Assembly: GCA_030248225.1 (NCBI GenBank)
Contig: JASANE010005108.1
Location: 37,450 to 101,449, forward strand
Source of the DNA: Trileptium ribeirensis
Lineage: Eukaryota; Nematoda; Enoplea; Enoplida; Thoracostomopsidae
DNA: 64,000 nucleotides
Direction of reading: 5' to 3'
The notes under the pieces are model-generated. The model was not told where the DNA came from, searched no databases, and saw only the letters and a program-made list of their open reading frames with translations. This document shows, piece by piece, positions 12,673 to 25,807 of the stretch; position 1 is the first letter of the stretch; each line of letters begins with the position of its first letter. A program made the position numbers and the translations under genes.

Positions 12673-13345
12673 AAATATGTTTTGTTTTTAACCTTTGTTT
12701 TAATTGGATGAATCTGCAGGGAAAAATATACACATAGCAAGGGTTTACGCTAGCAAAGTTGTTTTTGAAGGAGTAGGACAGAAAAATAACGACGCTAATG
12801 TTTGGCGTAGTAAAAGTTACAATACAGAATTTAACTTTCAAGTAACAATGTAGTTGTACACATAGAAGTCTTGTGGTTGAATTTATTTATATATATTTAT
12901 ACCAAATATCTTTTGTTTTCAACTTTGTTTTAATTGGGTGAATCTGCCGGGAAAAATATACACATATCAAGGGTTTCCGCCAGCAAAGTTGTTTTTGAAG
13001 GAGTAGGACAGAAAAATAACGACGCTAATGTTTGACGTAGTAAAAGTTACAATACAGAATTTAACTTTCAAGTAACAATGTAGTTGTACACATAGAAGTC
13101 TTGTGGTTGAATTTATTTATATATATTTATACCAAATATCTTTTGTTTTCAACTTTGTTTTAATTGGGTGAATCTGCCGGGAAAAATATACACATATCAA
13201 GGGTTTACGCTAGCAAAGTTGTTTTTGAAGGAGTAGGACAGAAAAATAACGACGCTAATATTTGACGTAGTAAAAGTTACAATACAGAATTTAATTTTCA
13301 AGTAACAATGTAGTTGTACACACAGAAATCTTGAAATGTTGAATA
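12673..13345 (+). repeat. 230-bp tandem repeat, three copies
   Basis: Three head-to-tail units begin near 12673, 12903 and 13133. Each contains the blocks GAATCTGC-GGGAAAAATATA, AAAGTTGTTTTTGAAGGAGT and TAGTTGTACACA. Copies 1 and 2 end in TTTATTTATATATATTTATA. Copies 2 and 3 are nearly identical; copy 1 differs at scattered sites. The third unit loses similarity after about 13345. Confidence 0.92.
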
Positions 13346-13485
13346 TATTTATAACAATTTATTGTGGGACAAAATATCCTCACAATGTTTTCACTGCAGT
13401 GACATGTGTTTTCAAAATACAATTTGGACATAGTGTTTTGTCTAATTCTCGCTTCTGAACACTTCCTACAAATCATTTTGAACAA
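13291..13485 (-). pseudogene. Small Cys-rich open frame, possible piggyBac C-terminal relic
   Basis: A 64-codon minus-strand frame begins with MFKMICRKCSEARIRQNT and continues with a Cys-x-Cys pair and a Cys-x5-Cys followed by Tyr and His. The spacing is reminiscent of the Cys-rich domain at the end of piggyBac transposases, but no DDD catalytic region is present next to it and it overlaps the last 230-bp repeat. I consider this only a possibility. Confidence 0.2.
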
Positions 13486-13499
13486 ACACTAATTATTCT

Positions 13500-16400
13500 A
13501 AAGGTTTATAATTCTAAAGTTAGAATTATTCTAACTGTAAACACTGGAACAATATTATTGAATTTTTGTCCTGGAAGTAACAATTTTAGAATTTGTGGAA
13601 TTCTACAAGTGGCTCAATATTAATAAGATTGTATGGTATAAAAATCCGATTAATAAATAGCTTCCATTTTTTGACTCTATCGAATTCATTTATTTTACTG
13701 CGTAAAATTTCTACGGCCTAGTATAGCAGTAATATCCACAAACTTGAACATAATAATTTTCGGGGGTGATGCAGTTGGTTTCTGCACGACACACTATTAT
13801 ACAAAGTTGCATTTAGCGAATTGCGTTATAGCAGTGTGTGTGGAGTCCTTGATCTGTAATTTAAAATCTTCAAAACCCGAATTTCCGCTAAATGGATTAG
13901 CAGCAAGTCCCGATGCCCGCTAGTTTTCTACCTTAGTTCAAAATTGCAAGATTAGATTATGCGAGTGCTCAGAACTAAAGGAATCGTCCTACATTAGCTA
14001 AAGTGCTTAAAGCAGTCCGACCGTTGAATTTACAGTATAGGTGTCCAAAGTTTGTCGGTTCAGGGGCCATGTGGTTCTAACGGTGGGAGGCCCGATGAGT
14101 GGGTGTAAGTCACAGGTAAATTTTTGAAACTTTTACAATTTCTTATGCTCTCTAATTTTTCTAGAATTTTCCCAAGTTTTGGCTTATTTTATATAGTTTT
14201 TGCGAAAAAAAATCCCAAATTTTTGCCAATTTGTAGCAACTCTTCTCAAATTTTCCCCCATTACTGTCAATTATCGCCAAATTTTTCTGAGAGAAAGTGG
14301 GGAGGGGCGAGTACGTAAGTGACCCTTAGGTGAATCAGACTCCCACGGGTAACCCCTTCGCCCGCCTACGGATAACTATGTGTTGCTTGTTGGCCGTACT
14401 TATTACTTGTTGATCTACCGAGGCCTGACTCATAGAAAAGCTAAAGAATCTATGATACGGTCGATCCATTTGCGTAACGGTATTTAAGTGGCGAGAGGCA
14501 ATTTTGACGAGCTTGTGCGGGTGAAAACGTTGAAGTTATTAGCAGAATCGATTGCTATTCTACACAATTCTCTGACATTTACAGCGCTACCGCCGAATAT
14601 TTCAGTCACAAGTAGCTCTTTCATCCTTCGGTTACAAATTTAGGATATAAAAGGTTACAAATTTAAGGCACTAAAAATAAGAAAACCTTGCCTACAGATC
14701 CACACAGTATGTATAATAGAGAGCATATTCCGCATAAATGCAATAGTAAAAACAAAAACACCGCGCTGTGCAACCTTTGGAAAATTCGGTCATTGCCGTG
14801 CCTATTTCCTGCAATAGGACCAAACATTTTACATAAACTCCGTTCCAATTCTATTCAGCCGATTGCATTGTCGATCCATCACTTATTTTGAGATATTTTT
14901 AGCCCGAGGTACATCAAACATTTAAGCTAAACAGCGTTGTGCTTGAGATTTGTACATCACCGCGCATTTTGTGCGAAGCACTTATGCAAATTTTTACTAA
15001 CGCCTGTTCTTCTGTTACACTTTTTTCAAACACAGAAAGATTTAAGCAAATATTGGAAAGTCATATACGTATGTCAACTCGTACAGAACGAACACAAAGA
15101 ACCACATGCTACATTCATATAATGCCTTTAGCTTTACTGCTGAAACATTAGTTCGTTTTGATTAAAAATCATTGTTCAAAAGAAAAAAACTGTTTAATGC
15201 ATAAATACATGTGGTTTCATAGTTAAATTAAAATATCCAGCATACGCTCCAAATTGCTTGCAGCTAGAACTGGTAACTCGTAAAGCGAGGAGAAACGAAG
15301 CTAGTGTGAGTACTCTGCCCTTAATCATGATTTTGTCGTTCCAAATTCACGTCCCTGAGCCCACTTCAAATCCCATGATAGAAAATATACCACAGCAATA
15401 CTTCAGTTATGCTACTATGGACATCTTAGTCGTATATTAAAAGCAAATAACTCTTCATTTCGTCTTTCAATTACCAAAAAGGAAAAACCTGAAATTTATA
15501 AATGACTAATTTTATTAAAAAATAATAGTTTAAAGTGACTTTTACGTAGTAATCGCATAATCTACTGTTTAGGAATGTTTGTTTCGCATGTACGTTTATA
15601 TTACCGATATATAACCAATATATTTTTTCGGTATAGCAGTAACGAGATACACGAGGAAGGGATATCAAAAGCAGCCGACGGAAAAGTTTGGTCAGGGTGT
15701 TGTTCGATCAAACAGCTGGGATGGGTGGGTTGTGATCATGAAAACCCATACCTCTCCGTTGGGAGTAACACTCTGTCCATCCCTACATTTTATAAACGAT
15801 ATCGTTCTAGATAAATTTTATATAATTTCAACCTTTGGAGCAGAAATTTATAAAGGATGCATTTGGTAGTAAAATGAAAAATAGTTGATTAAAATTTAGA
15901 AACCAAACACTTGAGCCAGAATTTTGAAGAAATTTGGCATAAAAATTTATGTTTCCATATGAACCATTTCAAAGGATTCGCCTGGTTCAAAATTGTTCGA
16001 AATGATTAATACCATGGTATAAATAGCGGCTATAGGTTTCAAAAATATTAATAGTTCAGTAAAAAACCGCGAACTCGTATATACACCTGAGTTAGAGATA
16101 ATATAGATTTTCGATCGGATATTTTACACAAGGCCAACGTATTGTAGTAGCTTCAGCGCCACCATTGGTGTACATTTCAATTTCGCCATTCTACGGAGGG
16201 ATCCACTATACTACAGTTACTTACGAGAGACATTACCTAAGGTGGAATTTTCGAATTTGTACAACAAATAACAACAATTTCTAAAAGTGCATTTCGAAGA
16301 TTTATTTTGCTTGTCTCTTCAGTCCTCAAAGGAAATTTTCAGAAGTGTATAGATTTCATTACATATACGTTTTTTTAGAAATCAGTTGAAGTTGAAATTT

Positions 16401-18220
16401 TCGAATTTTAATGTCATTAAAACAATCATAAAATGAATGACTTAGAGGATGTTACCGGCTACATGCAACGTATGTTTAACCGTCCAAGAGCCATAAAATT
16501 GTCTTTATGGCTTAAAATTTTGCTCAAAATTTAATAAACAGAACCAGTTGTGTATAACAAAACCATAGAAATTATAAAGCTTAAAACTTATTTGTTGTAG
16601 GACGTCTAGTAATATTGTCCTATGCACTGATAATCACGAATCAAGCTTTACCCTGAAAGTCCTGAATGCTTACATACACACTAGAGTGTTAAACAGTAAC
16701 TCTGGAGGTGGAAACACCAACATTCTTTAGCATTACGATGCTGTTGTTTCCAACGATTTCATTTACCTAGGAAAAATAGAAGCAAAATTAGACTAGTTAC
16801 CACCTCAGTTATTCGTTATAGCCCATACAAGCCGAAATAGGGTTCAGAGGGCTATCCCACTGCACCTCTCGCCCAACGCCCTGTCCCATACCCTTGAGGT
16901 TACCCTGTAAACCCCTAGTGCTCCGCACCCGGCCAACCCGCGATAAAAGCTTTCTCAGCACCCGACGAAGACCTCTCACCGATGGCCTCTACCCTTGAAA
17001 CGACCCCCGTTGACCCCGACTACCCTCTGCGCCCTCAGAGTGTAAGCCTGTATGATTAAAGTCAATAAAACTGGGTTAAGAAAAATATTTATTATTAACA
17101 ATATCAGTTCCGTATCTGTGAGGAGTAGTGGAATCGATAATTAAGACAACCCCTTGGCACCGAAACAATTTACGAAATATAAACTGTGATTAATTATTTT
17201 GATATGATTATATTTGTATACTAAATTTAAAGTTTGTTTTTCATATTGTAAAATCAAACTTTCAAATAGTCTGCGGATAATTCGAGCATATGTTAACTAT
17301 ATGTTATAAAAGCATATGTTCACGAACTGAAAGGTTGCTGGCATGGAATATATCCAAGGTCTCAACTGAACGTCCCGTTATAAAAGTACGATCCAGCTCG
17401 ACTATTTGTGAACAAATGATTATAATAGCTAGGCTATTTTAAATTTAAATTTTGATAGCCCAACTGAACGTTGTGTGTCGTTTGCCTAGTCCATTTGAAC
17501 GCGTGACATAAATAGAACCGCGCCCACGAATCATATCGTAAATTGCATTAAATAACATACATCATAAAATGTTTAATCTTTATTAAAAACTAACAAAATA
17601 TATAAATGACATAGCTACCGTTTATAAAATTAACATTCTTTGCAATAAGTTTTGATGCCCCCTCTCATAATTACGAAACAGGCAGTGTTATGTAGTTAAA
17701 TTTTGTGTGTGTTAGGCTACCCATATAAAATTATAACATTTTGCATACTTTGGCGCTTGTTTGGCACCTAGCTAAACTGAAAGTTTGCTTTTAGAGAAAG
17801 ATGGTATTATTGCTCAAGCAATGCTATCGCTTTTCTAGAGGAAACTAGGAGGCTAAGCAACCAACTGTAGTCTATAGTCAGCCGATATTTTAAACATGTT
17901 ACAAACTTGTTGAGACTAGAAGCGGTAGTTAATGCGGCAGATATGCTTTAAAAATTAACTCTTTGTATGACCATGTTGCTGGTATTTTAATGGCGTTCTT
18001 CAGAATTATTTTACTATCAGAATGTAAGAAATTAATTTGTGCGTAAAATGGAAAAATATTACTTTTAGCGAACATAGGTTTCCAGCCTCAAGACGTGTTC
18101 GTGTATAATGCACGTTGACTTATACTCATTTAGTTTTGTAGTGATCACACAAATAATAATTACTGCTAGCGAAAAGTCAATTCGCTAGTTATAACATCAC
18201 CACAACCATCCAACCGTTTC
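13500..18220. other. Gene-poor stretch with repeat debris
   Basis: No supported gene. A GC-richer patch near 14040-14340 flanks a T-rich centre. Another GC-rich patch lies at 16830-17055. The segment around 17330-17570 shares a block (CATTTGAACGCGTGACATAA) with 37495-37570. Confidence 0.5.
17330..17575 (+). repeat. Dispersed repeat, also at 37330-37575
   Basis: The last 75 bp or so match 37495-37570 well (CCATTTGAACGCGTGACATAA, then TATCGTAAAT and AACATA). Upstream blocks TAGCTAGGCTATT and CAACTGAACG/GAGCTGAACTG also match in order. No terminal repeats were identified. Confidence 0.6.
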
Positions 18221-18224
18221 AAGC

Positions 18225-18297
18225 GGGTCCATGTTATAGTGGTTTGCGCGTCTGCTGCGCATGCGGAAGGCCCGGTGTTAGATTCCCGGTGGACCCA
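18225..18297 (+). pseudogene. tRNA-like sequence, degenerate
   Basis: A 73-nt sequence has a perfect 7-bp acceptor pairing (GGGTCCA at 18225-18231 with TGGACCC at 18290-18296) and discriminator A. An A-box-like TTATAGTGGTT and a B-box-like GTGTTAGATTCCC are present, with a 5-bp anticodon stem (TCTGC/GCGGA). Against a functional gene: the D stem does not pair, position 33 is G instead of T, and the T arm has one extra base. The loop TGCGCAT would give anticodon CGC (Ala). I read it as a tRNA pseudogene or the head of a tRNA-derived SINE. Confidence 0.55.
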
Positions 18298-18299
18298 TT

Positions 18300-20930
18300 G
18301 TTTAGCTTGAGCGGCATTTAACAAAAATAGCTAACATATTTTTCTGCTGTATCTCCTGTTGATAATATCTGTTTAAGCACTTTTAGTCGACCTTGATGTC
18401 TTATGAGTTGTCGAATTGGGCTGCAGCTTTATTTAGTCCACTAATTGTTCCAAGTAAAACGTGGAGGAAGAAAGTTCAGCAATTTTAAAACTACATTTAA
18501 TTATGACATAGCTAGGATATGACTTCATCCCGGTTTTTATATGAAACAGTATACTGCGAAAATGAAATTAAACTAGTGTTGGTTATAAAAATATTACAAT
18601 AATTCGACCAAGTAAAATTAAAGCAAGACGACTAATCCAACGGCCTAGCTGTAATATCTAGTGCGGGAGGCAAATAGATAATACAAACCTGATGTGGTAA
18701 AACTTTATAACAACAACAACCACAGCTCAGAAAAGCATTACTAGCTAGTAAGAGCTAGAAATTTGGTTGAAAAATAGTGTGATTTTATGATCTGCTTTTT
18801 ACAACTCGTGATACTAAACTGTATATATTTGGTTCAACTTTTGACGTCGTAGAAATTTGCTTCCAAACTTTATCATCTGCTTCTTACAACTCATGACAAA
18901 TAGCTGTACTTGGTTCGACTTTTGCTGTATTTGGTTCAACTTTTCACTATGGATACTATGTATCTTAACACCATATTAGCTAGAAATAAAGTGCAACAAA
19001 GCCTAGTTTCAGATAAGGTCCTTGTACTTTTATTTGGCTGCCGTATTCAATGTTGACGTGTAAATATGACGACCGTATATATATATGTTGTTTACGTGAT
19101 CCATGTCCAAACATTTCCTGCGAAATTGTAAATGGCGAAAACATTTGACGGCTAAAAATCAGACAAAATGATGCAGTTGTCATCTTTATATCTTCGCAAT
19201 AAGTAACACAATTTGATTTGAGGTTCAAAAATAAATGCACAACATCTATTGAACATCTATTGCTAGGTTTTTAGTCGGACAACCAATTAGTTTTTACGGT
19301 TTGAACTGGTTTTAGCCGGCGGAGCATGTAGTACATTTATTCTTAGTTATACTTCAAAATCTCATTTTATAATTACCAAGGAAGGATTTGCAATAAAGAG
19401 CGTAAAACAACGATAACGTGTTTCTTGTATAACGACTGTATTTTATAGGAGTTATTACATTATCGATAAGTTATAGTAAACAATACGATATAAATTTTCG
19501 GCATAAAACGGTATATCGTGCAGCGATCACCATTATATATCGTGCAATAGCTAGTAAATTTTACACAAAATGTTACTAGAGTTATATTTTTAAAAAACTA
19601 TACCCAATTTTGGAAGGCCGATATACGACGGTTCTAGAACTTCTTTTGCAACTTATCATACCCATCAGTAAAATATTGAAACAAGGACACTCCCAATCCA
19701 CATCAGCAAGATATAACACGAAAGATGAAAGTGCAACTCTTTTCCCTAGTTGGGCATCTGAGTTCAGCGCATGTTGCCAAACGTTACCTATTTCAGAACC
19801 GACCGAACAAATTGGGATCACTAACAACCTTAGCTGGTAATCTAATGTTAGCGCAGCTTAGCTATTTCAAAATATACTAGACTCATTTAAGCCAATAACG
19901 CCATTTTCGGTTGTACAAGTTATCCCAGAAACAACCAACCGCTAGATAGCACTGAAATGACATTAAGCTCTGAATAATTCTCAGATATGAGACGGTCGGT
20001 CATGTTAGGTTACGCATGTCATCAAATGTTACTTATTTTACAATTGGCTAAACTAGTCGAAGTCAATAAGCCGCCCTTTCAGATGTACGAGTCATCGTAT
20101 CCTAGCTGTCGCTAGAAGCACTTCAACAAATTGTAAGTTCTAACCAATAACGTAAATGTACACGTTATTGGTGCTGTAAGTAATAACGTGAGCGTACGAA
20201 TACCGAGTGATTTGTTTGATCAGATACGGGTTTTATTGCTGTTTAATGTTACAGCTTTCTATTTTTAATAAGACTCATAATAACAGTTTTATATATGGCT
20301 TTATGCGATTTAATTTTCATGATTATTTGAGATGCAGTGTGATGATAAAAACTGTTATCATTATTTGCTACGGCAGTTCTATACTCAAACAATGCTTCGT
20401 TCTCGACATTTAAAAACAACGTAAGAGAAAGTTATCGTAGCTGTGAAAAAATTGCACATTTCAAACATTTTGTATGTCTTCCAACATATTATATATTAGT
20501 GCGGTCGTTACATATATACATACAGATCCGCAATTTCGCTTTTAATATTGCGTAACGTGATTAAAAAATACTGAAATTGGGAAAACATCAACCGAAACAG
20601 TGAAGAAGCTGGCTCTTACTCTACAAATTTCATTTACACTAATTTTAGGGAAAATATCATTTAAAATGGTCTGTAAGAAATTTTTGGAACAATAAAAAAT
20701 TGTTCTAGCTGCAAAACTATATATCTCATAAAAAATTGCACAAAAACGAAATACGTAATAGAATTAAAATAATATTCGAGTTGAATGTTTTCGAAATTTG
20801 AATATATACTGTAAAATTTAAATAAGATTAAATAAATTCTAAATTTTGAAATTGTAAACTAGTATGTTACAACTTAGTGAACTGAGTTTTCAGTGCATGC
20901 AGTCGCGCGTTAGCTGAAATGGAAGGCTAT
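18300..20930. other. Gene-poor stretch
   Basis: No supported gene. It contains the 85-bp duplication listed separately. A diverged duplication of about 250 bp (CGCATGTTGCCAAACGTTAC near 19770 against CGCATGTCATCAAATGTTAC near 20012) is also present. Confidence 0.45.
18784..18953 (+). repeat. 85-bp tandem duplication
   Basis: TTTATGATCTGCTTTTTACA at 18784 recurs as TTTATCATCTGCTTCTTACA at 18869. Each is followed by an ACTCRTGA block and TTTGGTTCAACTTTT-like words. Confidence 0.75.
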
Positions 20931-21076
20931 CAGCCAAAACGACGGGTCGACCATTGATGGCACGAATGTGAGAATGATGACCACATGGAAAGTGGTATCT
21001 GAAGCTCGGGTTTTCAGTTTGAAAACGTGCAGCTGCGTGACACCTTTTTTCGGATATTATTTGGTGGACGCCTAGC

Positions 21077-21617
21077 TTATAGAATAGCCCGAAAGCGACA
21101 TACGAGCAGGTGAGCGCGTGGTGCGGTTTGGCTACGACATCGAGTGACGGAGATTCCGTCCCGATAACGCATGAGCATCCTTGTTCTCGGATCCGCTTTT
21201 ATCTGGTCTTTGACAGATTCGCTCCCGAGTTTCATTGAGCGGGGCTTCGGACTGCTTCCGACGGCTTCGACAATCCAACACGCAGTAATAAAGTCGTTAT
21301 CATCATTCTCGCCTTCGGTCGCGGTAAGATTGAGCCATGGCATTTGGTTCTCACTGTCTGCTGTTGCAGTTGGCGTTGTTGTTGTGCCATCGTTCAGGAC
21401 GCGGTCGCTTCGAGTCGTTTCGATGGTTGCTTCGAATGGTGGCCGCAATAAAATGCTGCGAACTCGGCTCCTGAGTCGCTTCGCGAATGTCGCTTGCTGA
21501 TGGAGCAACATCCGACAACAACTCAACGACAACCTTCAGGGTGTTGGTGTCGGTGCCGGCGGCTGAAAAACCGGACAGGCGCTCTCGCAGAAGATCCAGC
21601 TTGTCTGATGGCGTCAT
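21077..21617 (-). pseudogene. Arm open frame, left copy, frameshifted
   Basis: The counterpart of the frame at 28564-29034. It starts in one frame (21617, MTPSDKLDLLRERLSGFSAA) and is interrupted by a stop near 21351; the remaining similarity continues in other frames to about 21077. Function is unknown; see the right copy. Confidence 0.6.
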
Positions 21618-22604
21618 TTCAATATCGAATATTTACGTTGCAGCGGTCGACTGAGTACTGAATTTATATATTAATCGTAATTATATTGCCTGAATGGAGT
21701 TGCCACGAAATTAGAATTATAAATAGGATAAGATTATATATAGCTATTAAGTAGTCTGGCGTAACACACCAGCACGTATATTTAGCTTTGTTCTTCTACC
21801 TGAATACAAATGTATACATTATATACGCTACACCCGGACTATACAGGACAGATATTTGAGTATTGAGCTCACTCACGTGCAAAAAAGACAGTGTTACTAA
21901 GCTGCCATTTATGTCCCCATAGTTGGCTTCCATTGTACTGGGTAAATCCCATCGCGGCGCTTGACGATAGGATACAAAACTAAATCAGCCTGCATTCAAT
22001 TTAATGTAAATTCCACATTATTATAGCATTATCACTCAATGAATAAATGAATCAATGCTAGAAGATTATCCAGAACCACTATGTTAGAACCCAAGCTGCA
22101 TTAGGTATTTTACAGTATGTAGCTCGATAATGGCAAGACGAGTTTGGCTAAGTTGCAGTTCATTTTATTTTTCTGTAAATACAATCTTAAAGCGATGTAC
22201 CTATAATACTTTAATAGTTCTATACTATAGTCTTTGAATATTGAACTTTAACGATGTTTGAAAAAAAAAACAAAATTGTAAAGCAAAAAGAAGAAGAAGA
22301 ATTAGAGATCTTAATGCTTTTCTATGTAAAAATTGCATTGCCAAATATAATTTAGGAAAAAATAGAAATTCGTTTGGACCATCGGCATCGCAACCTTCGA
22401 CTTGGATGTAGCCTATGGCAATAAAAGGCAAAACTAATGGTCTTCATCATTATGGCAAAATAATGTAATGGTTTAATCATCTATTCTATAAAGATGTGGG
22501 GTTGCCTCGAAAGTTGAGTGCCTTCTTGAATGTAGTGCACTAAAAGCTCAACGATAGTAGGCTCGAAAGCGAGCGCATTTACGCATAAACAAACAGAAAC
22601 ATGT

Positions 22605-22766
22605 TACCTTTAGGGGTAGGACGTTATAACGTTAGAAAAAAGAACAGCTTAGTGCGGGGGGCGGCAGTCCCCGGACTTAAGCTTAGTACATAGCTCATAT
22701 AGGGACGATAACGTAGGCTTAGTATATCGAGAACGGCAAGCGTGAATTTAAATTAAGCCCCTAACA
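22605..22766 (-). mobile_element. TTTAGGGGC-ended MITE, left-arm copy
   Basis: Reverse-complement twin of 27475-27638. The ends carry ACCTTTAGGGG and CCCCTAACA, and the core holds the family-specific block GTTATAACGTTAGAAAAAAG and a CTTAAGCTTAGTACATAGCT word. No coding capacity. Confidence 0.75.
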
Positions 22767-23018
22767 ATTACATTGGCCAACAAACACGTGAGAATCGTTT
22801 CAATCTGATATTTACTAAGTACTCTGGCGAGAAGGGAATCGATAAGAGTCTGCCTATGTGGAGTAACTATACTGAAGTTCCAAATCGAGGATCCCGAGTA
22901 CAACGGTGCAGAAGGGAAAATAGTAAATAGTTTATACACAGATTCCAAACATTCTTGAAAATTATCAACCTGTTACTTTTTTTTTTTTGGAATTATGAAA
23001 CAATTTATTGCCAAGATG

Positions 23019-23085
23019 CCGGGTCAACCCTGAATCCATTTGTGCCCGTACAGTGTCCTCTAGCCACTACGCCTATTTGTGCGGC
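23019..23085 (-). repeat. tRNA-derived head, left-arm copy
   Basis: Mirror of 27156-27224: a B-box-like CGGGTCAACCC and an A-box-like CTAGCCACTACGCTA (read in reverse) at tRNA spacing. Degenerate; probably a SINE head carried inside the arm. Confidence 0.5.
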
Positions 23086-24529
23086 GTCTTACTATAAAAG
23101 ACATACATATAGAAAATTTTTGTTCACTCTCCTCCATCTGCCACCATGCATTATTGTGTTCTTGCCTAGCATGATGTTGTTGATGGTGCTAGGGCTATAA
23201 TAAGTAGAGGATTGTGTCGGTAGTAGTAAGTGTAAGTGCACCATAAAACTAGTAACTTTATTCCCAGACTGTAGAGTGTAGTGAAGCATAAGTACAGCTA
23301 CGCCTTTTCGTGCACAGCCAATCAGCTCTCGATATCATACGTCGATATTCTAAATGTGGATATCACACAATACGGCACAAGTTAGAACAAAACTAACACC
23401 GGCAATAAGTTTCCCATGCTGAAAGCCCCAAGCGCAAGCTATAAACTTCAGAACGTCACAATAAAATTAGGAATTTTGGTCCAGGAACCATGGAGGACCC
23501 ATACTCACTACCCATGGAACCATAGGTCGCAGAGCAAAACCAACACCTGCAATCAGTTTTCAATTCACGAAAATTGCCATGTAAGACTTTACAGCTGCCA
23601 AAGACGGCAGAACCAATTGTCGAACTTTGTATCAGAAAAACCATGAGGGTCCATACATCAAACCTCATTACTCCAAAGCCGGAGCCTTAATTGAAAACAA
23701 ATAAGAGGCATCAGTAATCATTTTATTATGAAGCAAAACCATCCGGACATAAAAATTAGAAAGATAAAAATAAACTTGCTTCAGTGAGGGGTACTAAAAT
23801 GTGCTTAAAAGACCTCGTTTTACCTCTAATCCGGAACTAGAGTCTAAATCAAAAAAAAATCTCGGGTATATACACGGTAAATTGACTATGCCGGTTCGAG
23901 TGAGCCCAAAATCATGAAAATCGTTTAGTCGAGCCCAGCTATGACCGATCACACACACAGACGGAATATAAAAACGCCTTCATCCCTGCAACACACAATC
24001 TCCACTACGTTACACTACGCTCTGATAATAAAAGTTGTATGGTATGACTTTCACCATACTTATTTAAACATATTATATATGTAACATTGCTCGAGGGTCT
24101 AATCAGGTTAATTAGCTAGCGCAAGGACTCGCACGTCCGTCTGGACCAAACGCGTAAGTTCCGTACCAGGAGCACGAAAGGCTAGCTGAAAGACCGCTAC
24201 GACGGTCAGACCATCTAGTAGGTACGTCCGAAATTAACAAACGTCGCTGCCGCTAAAAAGAGAAGCACACGTATTCCAGTTTTCAGCTTTATTAAAACAA
24301 CACTGGAGCATCATAAAACATGATGTTCAGCTTCTAAGCATTTTTATAATTCATTTTATATCTCGCGAAGTTTTATAACCCACGCTATGATGACATTTCG
24401 CTCTTTGCTTCAAAATCGGAGCACAAATTTCGCTTATATCAGCAAGAGAGACAGATATTAGTTAGGTCAAGACAAGGAACCTATGTTACTCACGGATGTG
24501 GTTCTATCAGATCCGCCTCTGGCCACGTT

Positions 24530-25408
24530 TTGACAATTACTGGAACTGCGAAAGTGGTAATACGCTTCTGTGATTCAACGTTCGAGGGGTTGTTGGCTGT
24601 AGCGCCAACATTGCCATACGAGGTAATCATCGGCCGGGATCTCCTGCAACAAGTGGGCGAGATTCGGCTGGACTATACACGAGGCACATTAGCAATGAGC
24701 GAACAGAAATTTAGAATGAATGGCGAATTGGAACCAGTTTATGGCACACTTGTTGAACGCGTACTTGTGCCTCCGAGGACAGAAGCAATTCTAGCGGGTA
24801 GTACCACTCTAATCGACAAACAACCCAGCTTGTTGGAACCTCATATGCGCCATAACGAAAGCACAAATGACATTGTATTGATTATAGCACCAACGGTCGT
24901 TCTGACGAACGACACTAAGAATGTTCCGGTTCGGATGCTGAATGCAACCTCATGCCCGATAAAGCTATATAAAGGCGAAAGATTAGCGAAACAAACTCCG
25001 CTGGCTACTCTACAGGTGCAACAGATAGACAAACAGCAACATTCGTTATATCTAGCAGTTACTAAAGTTGACGAAAAGAACAGAACAAGTGTGGCCATGT
25101 CGAATAAGTTTAAAGACATGGACTTCAAAGATTGTTCCCTAGGAGATGATGGCGTTAAAGAACTCCGTGCGCTGTTGAATGAGTACCAGGGTATATTTGT
25201 GCACGGCGGCCACGACCTTGGTAACTCTACGAAAGTTTATCATATTATCAATACTGATGGTGCTCTCCTAGTTCGACAAAGGCCATATAGTACGGCGTTC
25301 GCTCTTCGGGACGAAGTATCCCGACAAATCCAGGAGATGTTAAACATGACATTATTCAACCATCGAATAGTACTTGGGCTCCCCGGTAGCTCTAAAATAA
25401 ATTTTTAA
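24530..25408 (+). pseudogene. Ty3/Gypsy retropepsin-reverse transcriptase fragment
   Basis: The frame encodes the second half of a retroviral-type aspartic protease (LTITGTAKVVIRF near the start, then LPYEVIIGRDLLQQVG). A linker follows, then the beginning of a reverse transcriptase (LRALLNEYQGIFV, then LVRQRPY and RDEVSRQIQEML). The protease active-site triad upstream and the RT catalytic YxDD downstream are both missing. The frame shifts near 25345 and similarity ends near 25400. The fragment occupies the unique spacer between the two palindrome arms. It is a relic and cannot encode a working polyprotein. Confidence 0.85.
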
Positions 25409-25409
25409 A

Positions 25410-25807
25410 CTATTCGGCTATCGTAGTTTTAGTTAATGCTAAAACCCTATTGCATTAGTCGCAGGCTCAACAATTTCGATTAGACTCGGCCTATGCAGTA
25501 CGCCTCTGGAGGCTGCCAACCCGACTTGCTTCTTATTACGAAGTTATAGGCTTGCCATCGTTATTTAAGTAAAAGTTTTATTTACCGAACGTGCGGGGTC
25601 GCACTTGCTTATAGGGAATGGTAATGTAGCACCAGGACCTTAAGGATTCGTGGCTCTCGTCTTGTCCAACACCTCAGAACTTCTGTGGGGATTCGATCAA
25701 ATTATTATTATTGTAATTATTATTATTATAATTATTATTACATAAATATTGTAAAATATTGCAGTTTACTCTAGTAGAATTGTTTTGTCTGAACTAATTT
25801 AAAAGAT
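25410..25807. repeat. Palindrome spacer remainder with ATT microsatellite
   Basis: No coding capacity. An (ATT)n-type microsatellite with interspersed G/A lies at about 25700-25741. The rest is unrecognised; it could be LTR-derived but no LTR pair is visible. Confidence 0.6.

Larger units (their letters stand above)
20937..24430 (-). repeat. Left arm of a giant inverted repeat (palindrome)
   Basis: This 3.5-kb segment is the reverse complement of 25808-29302 along its whole length, with scattered substitutions and small indels. The outer junction is at ACGACGGGTCGACC (20937 onward) and the inner junction at the GCTTCAAAATC-GGAGCACAAAT block near 24430. Inside are a degraded copy of the open frame seen at 28564-29034 (here 21077-21617), a MITE at 22605-22766 and a tRNA-like head at 23019-23085. 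Net length difference between arms is close to zero (coordinates sum to a constant near 50239). Confidence 0.95.

Noticed and set aside
15690..15790. 5S-rRNA-like words (GGGATGGGTGGG)
   Set aside because: Only a short resemblance; internal control regions of 5S genes are not present in order.
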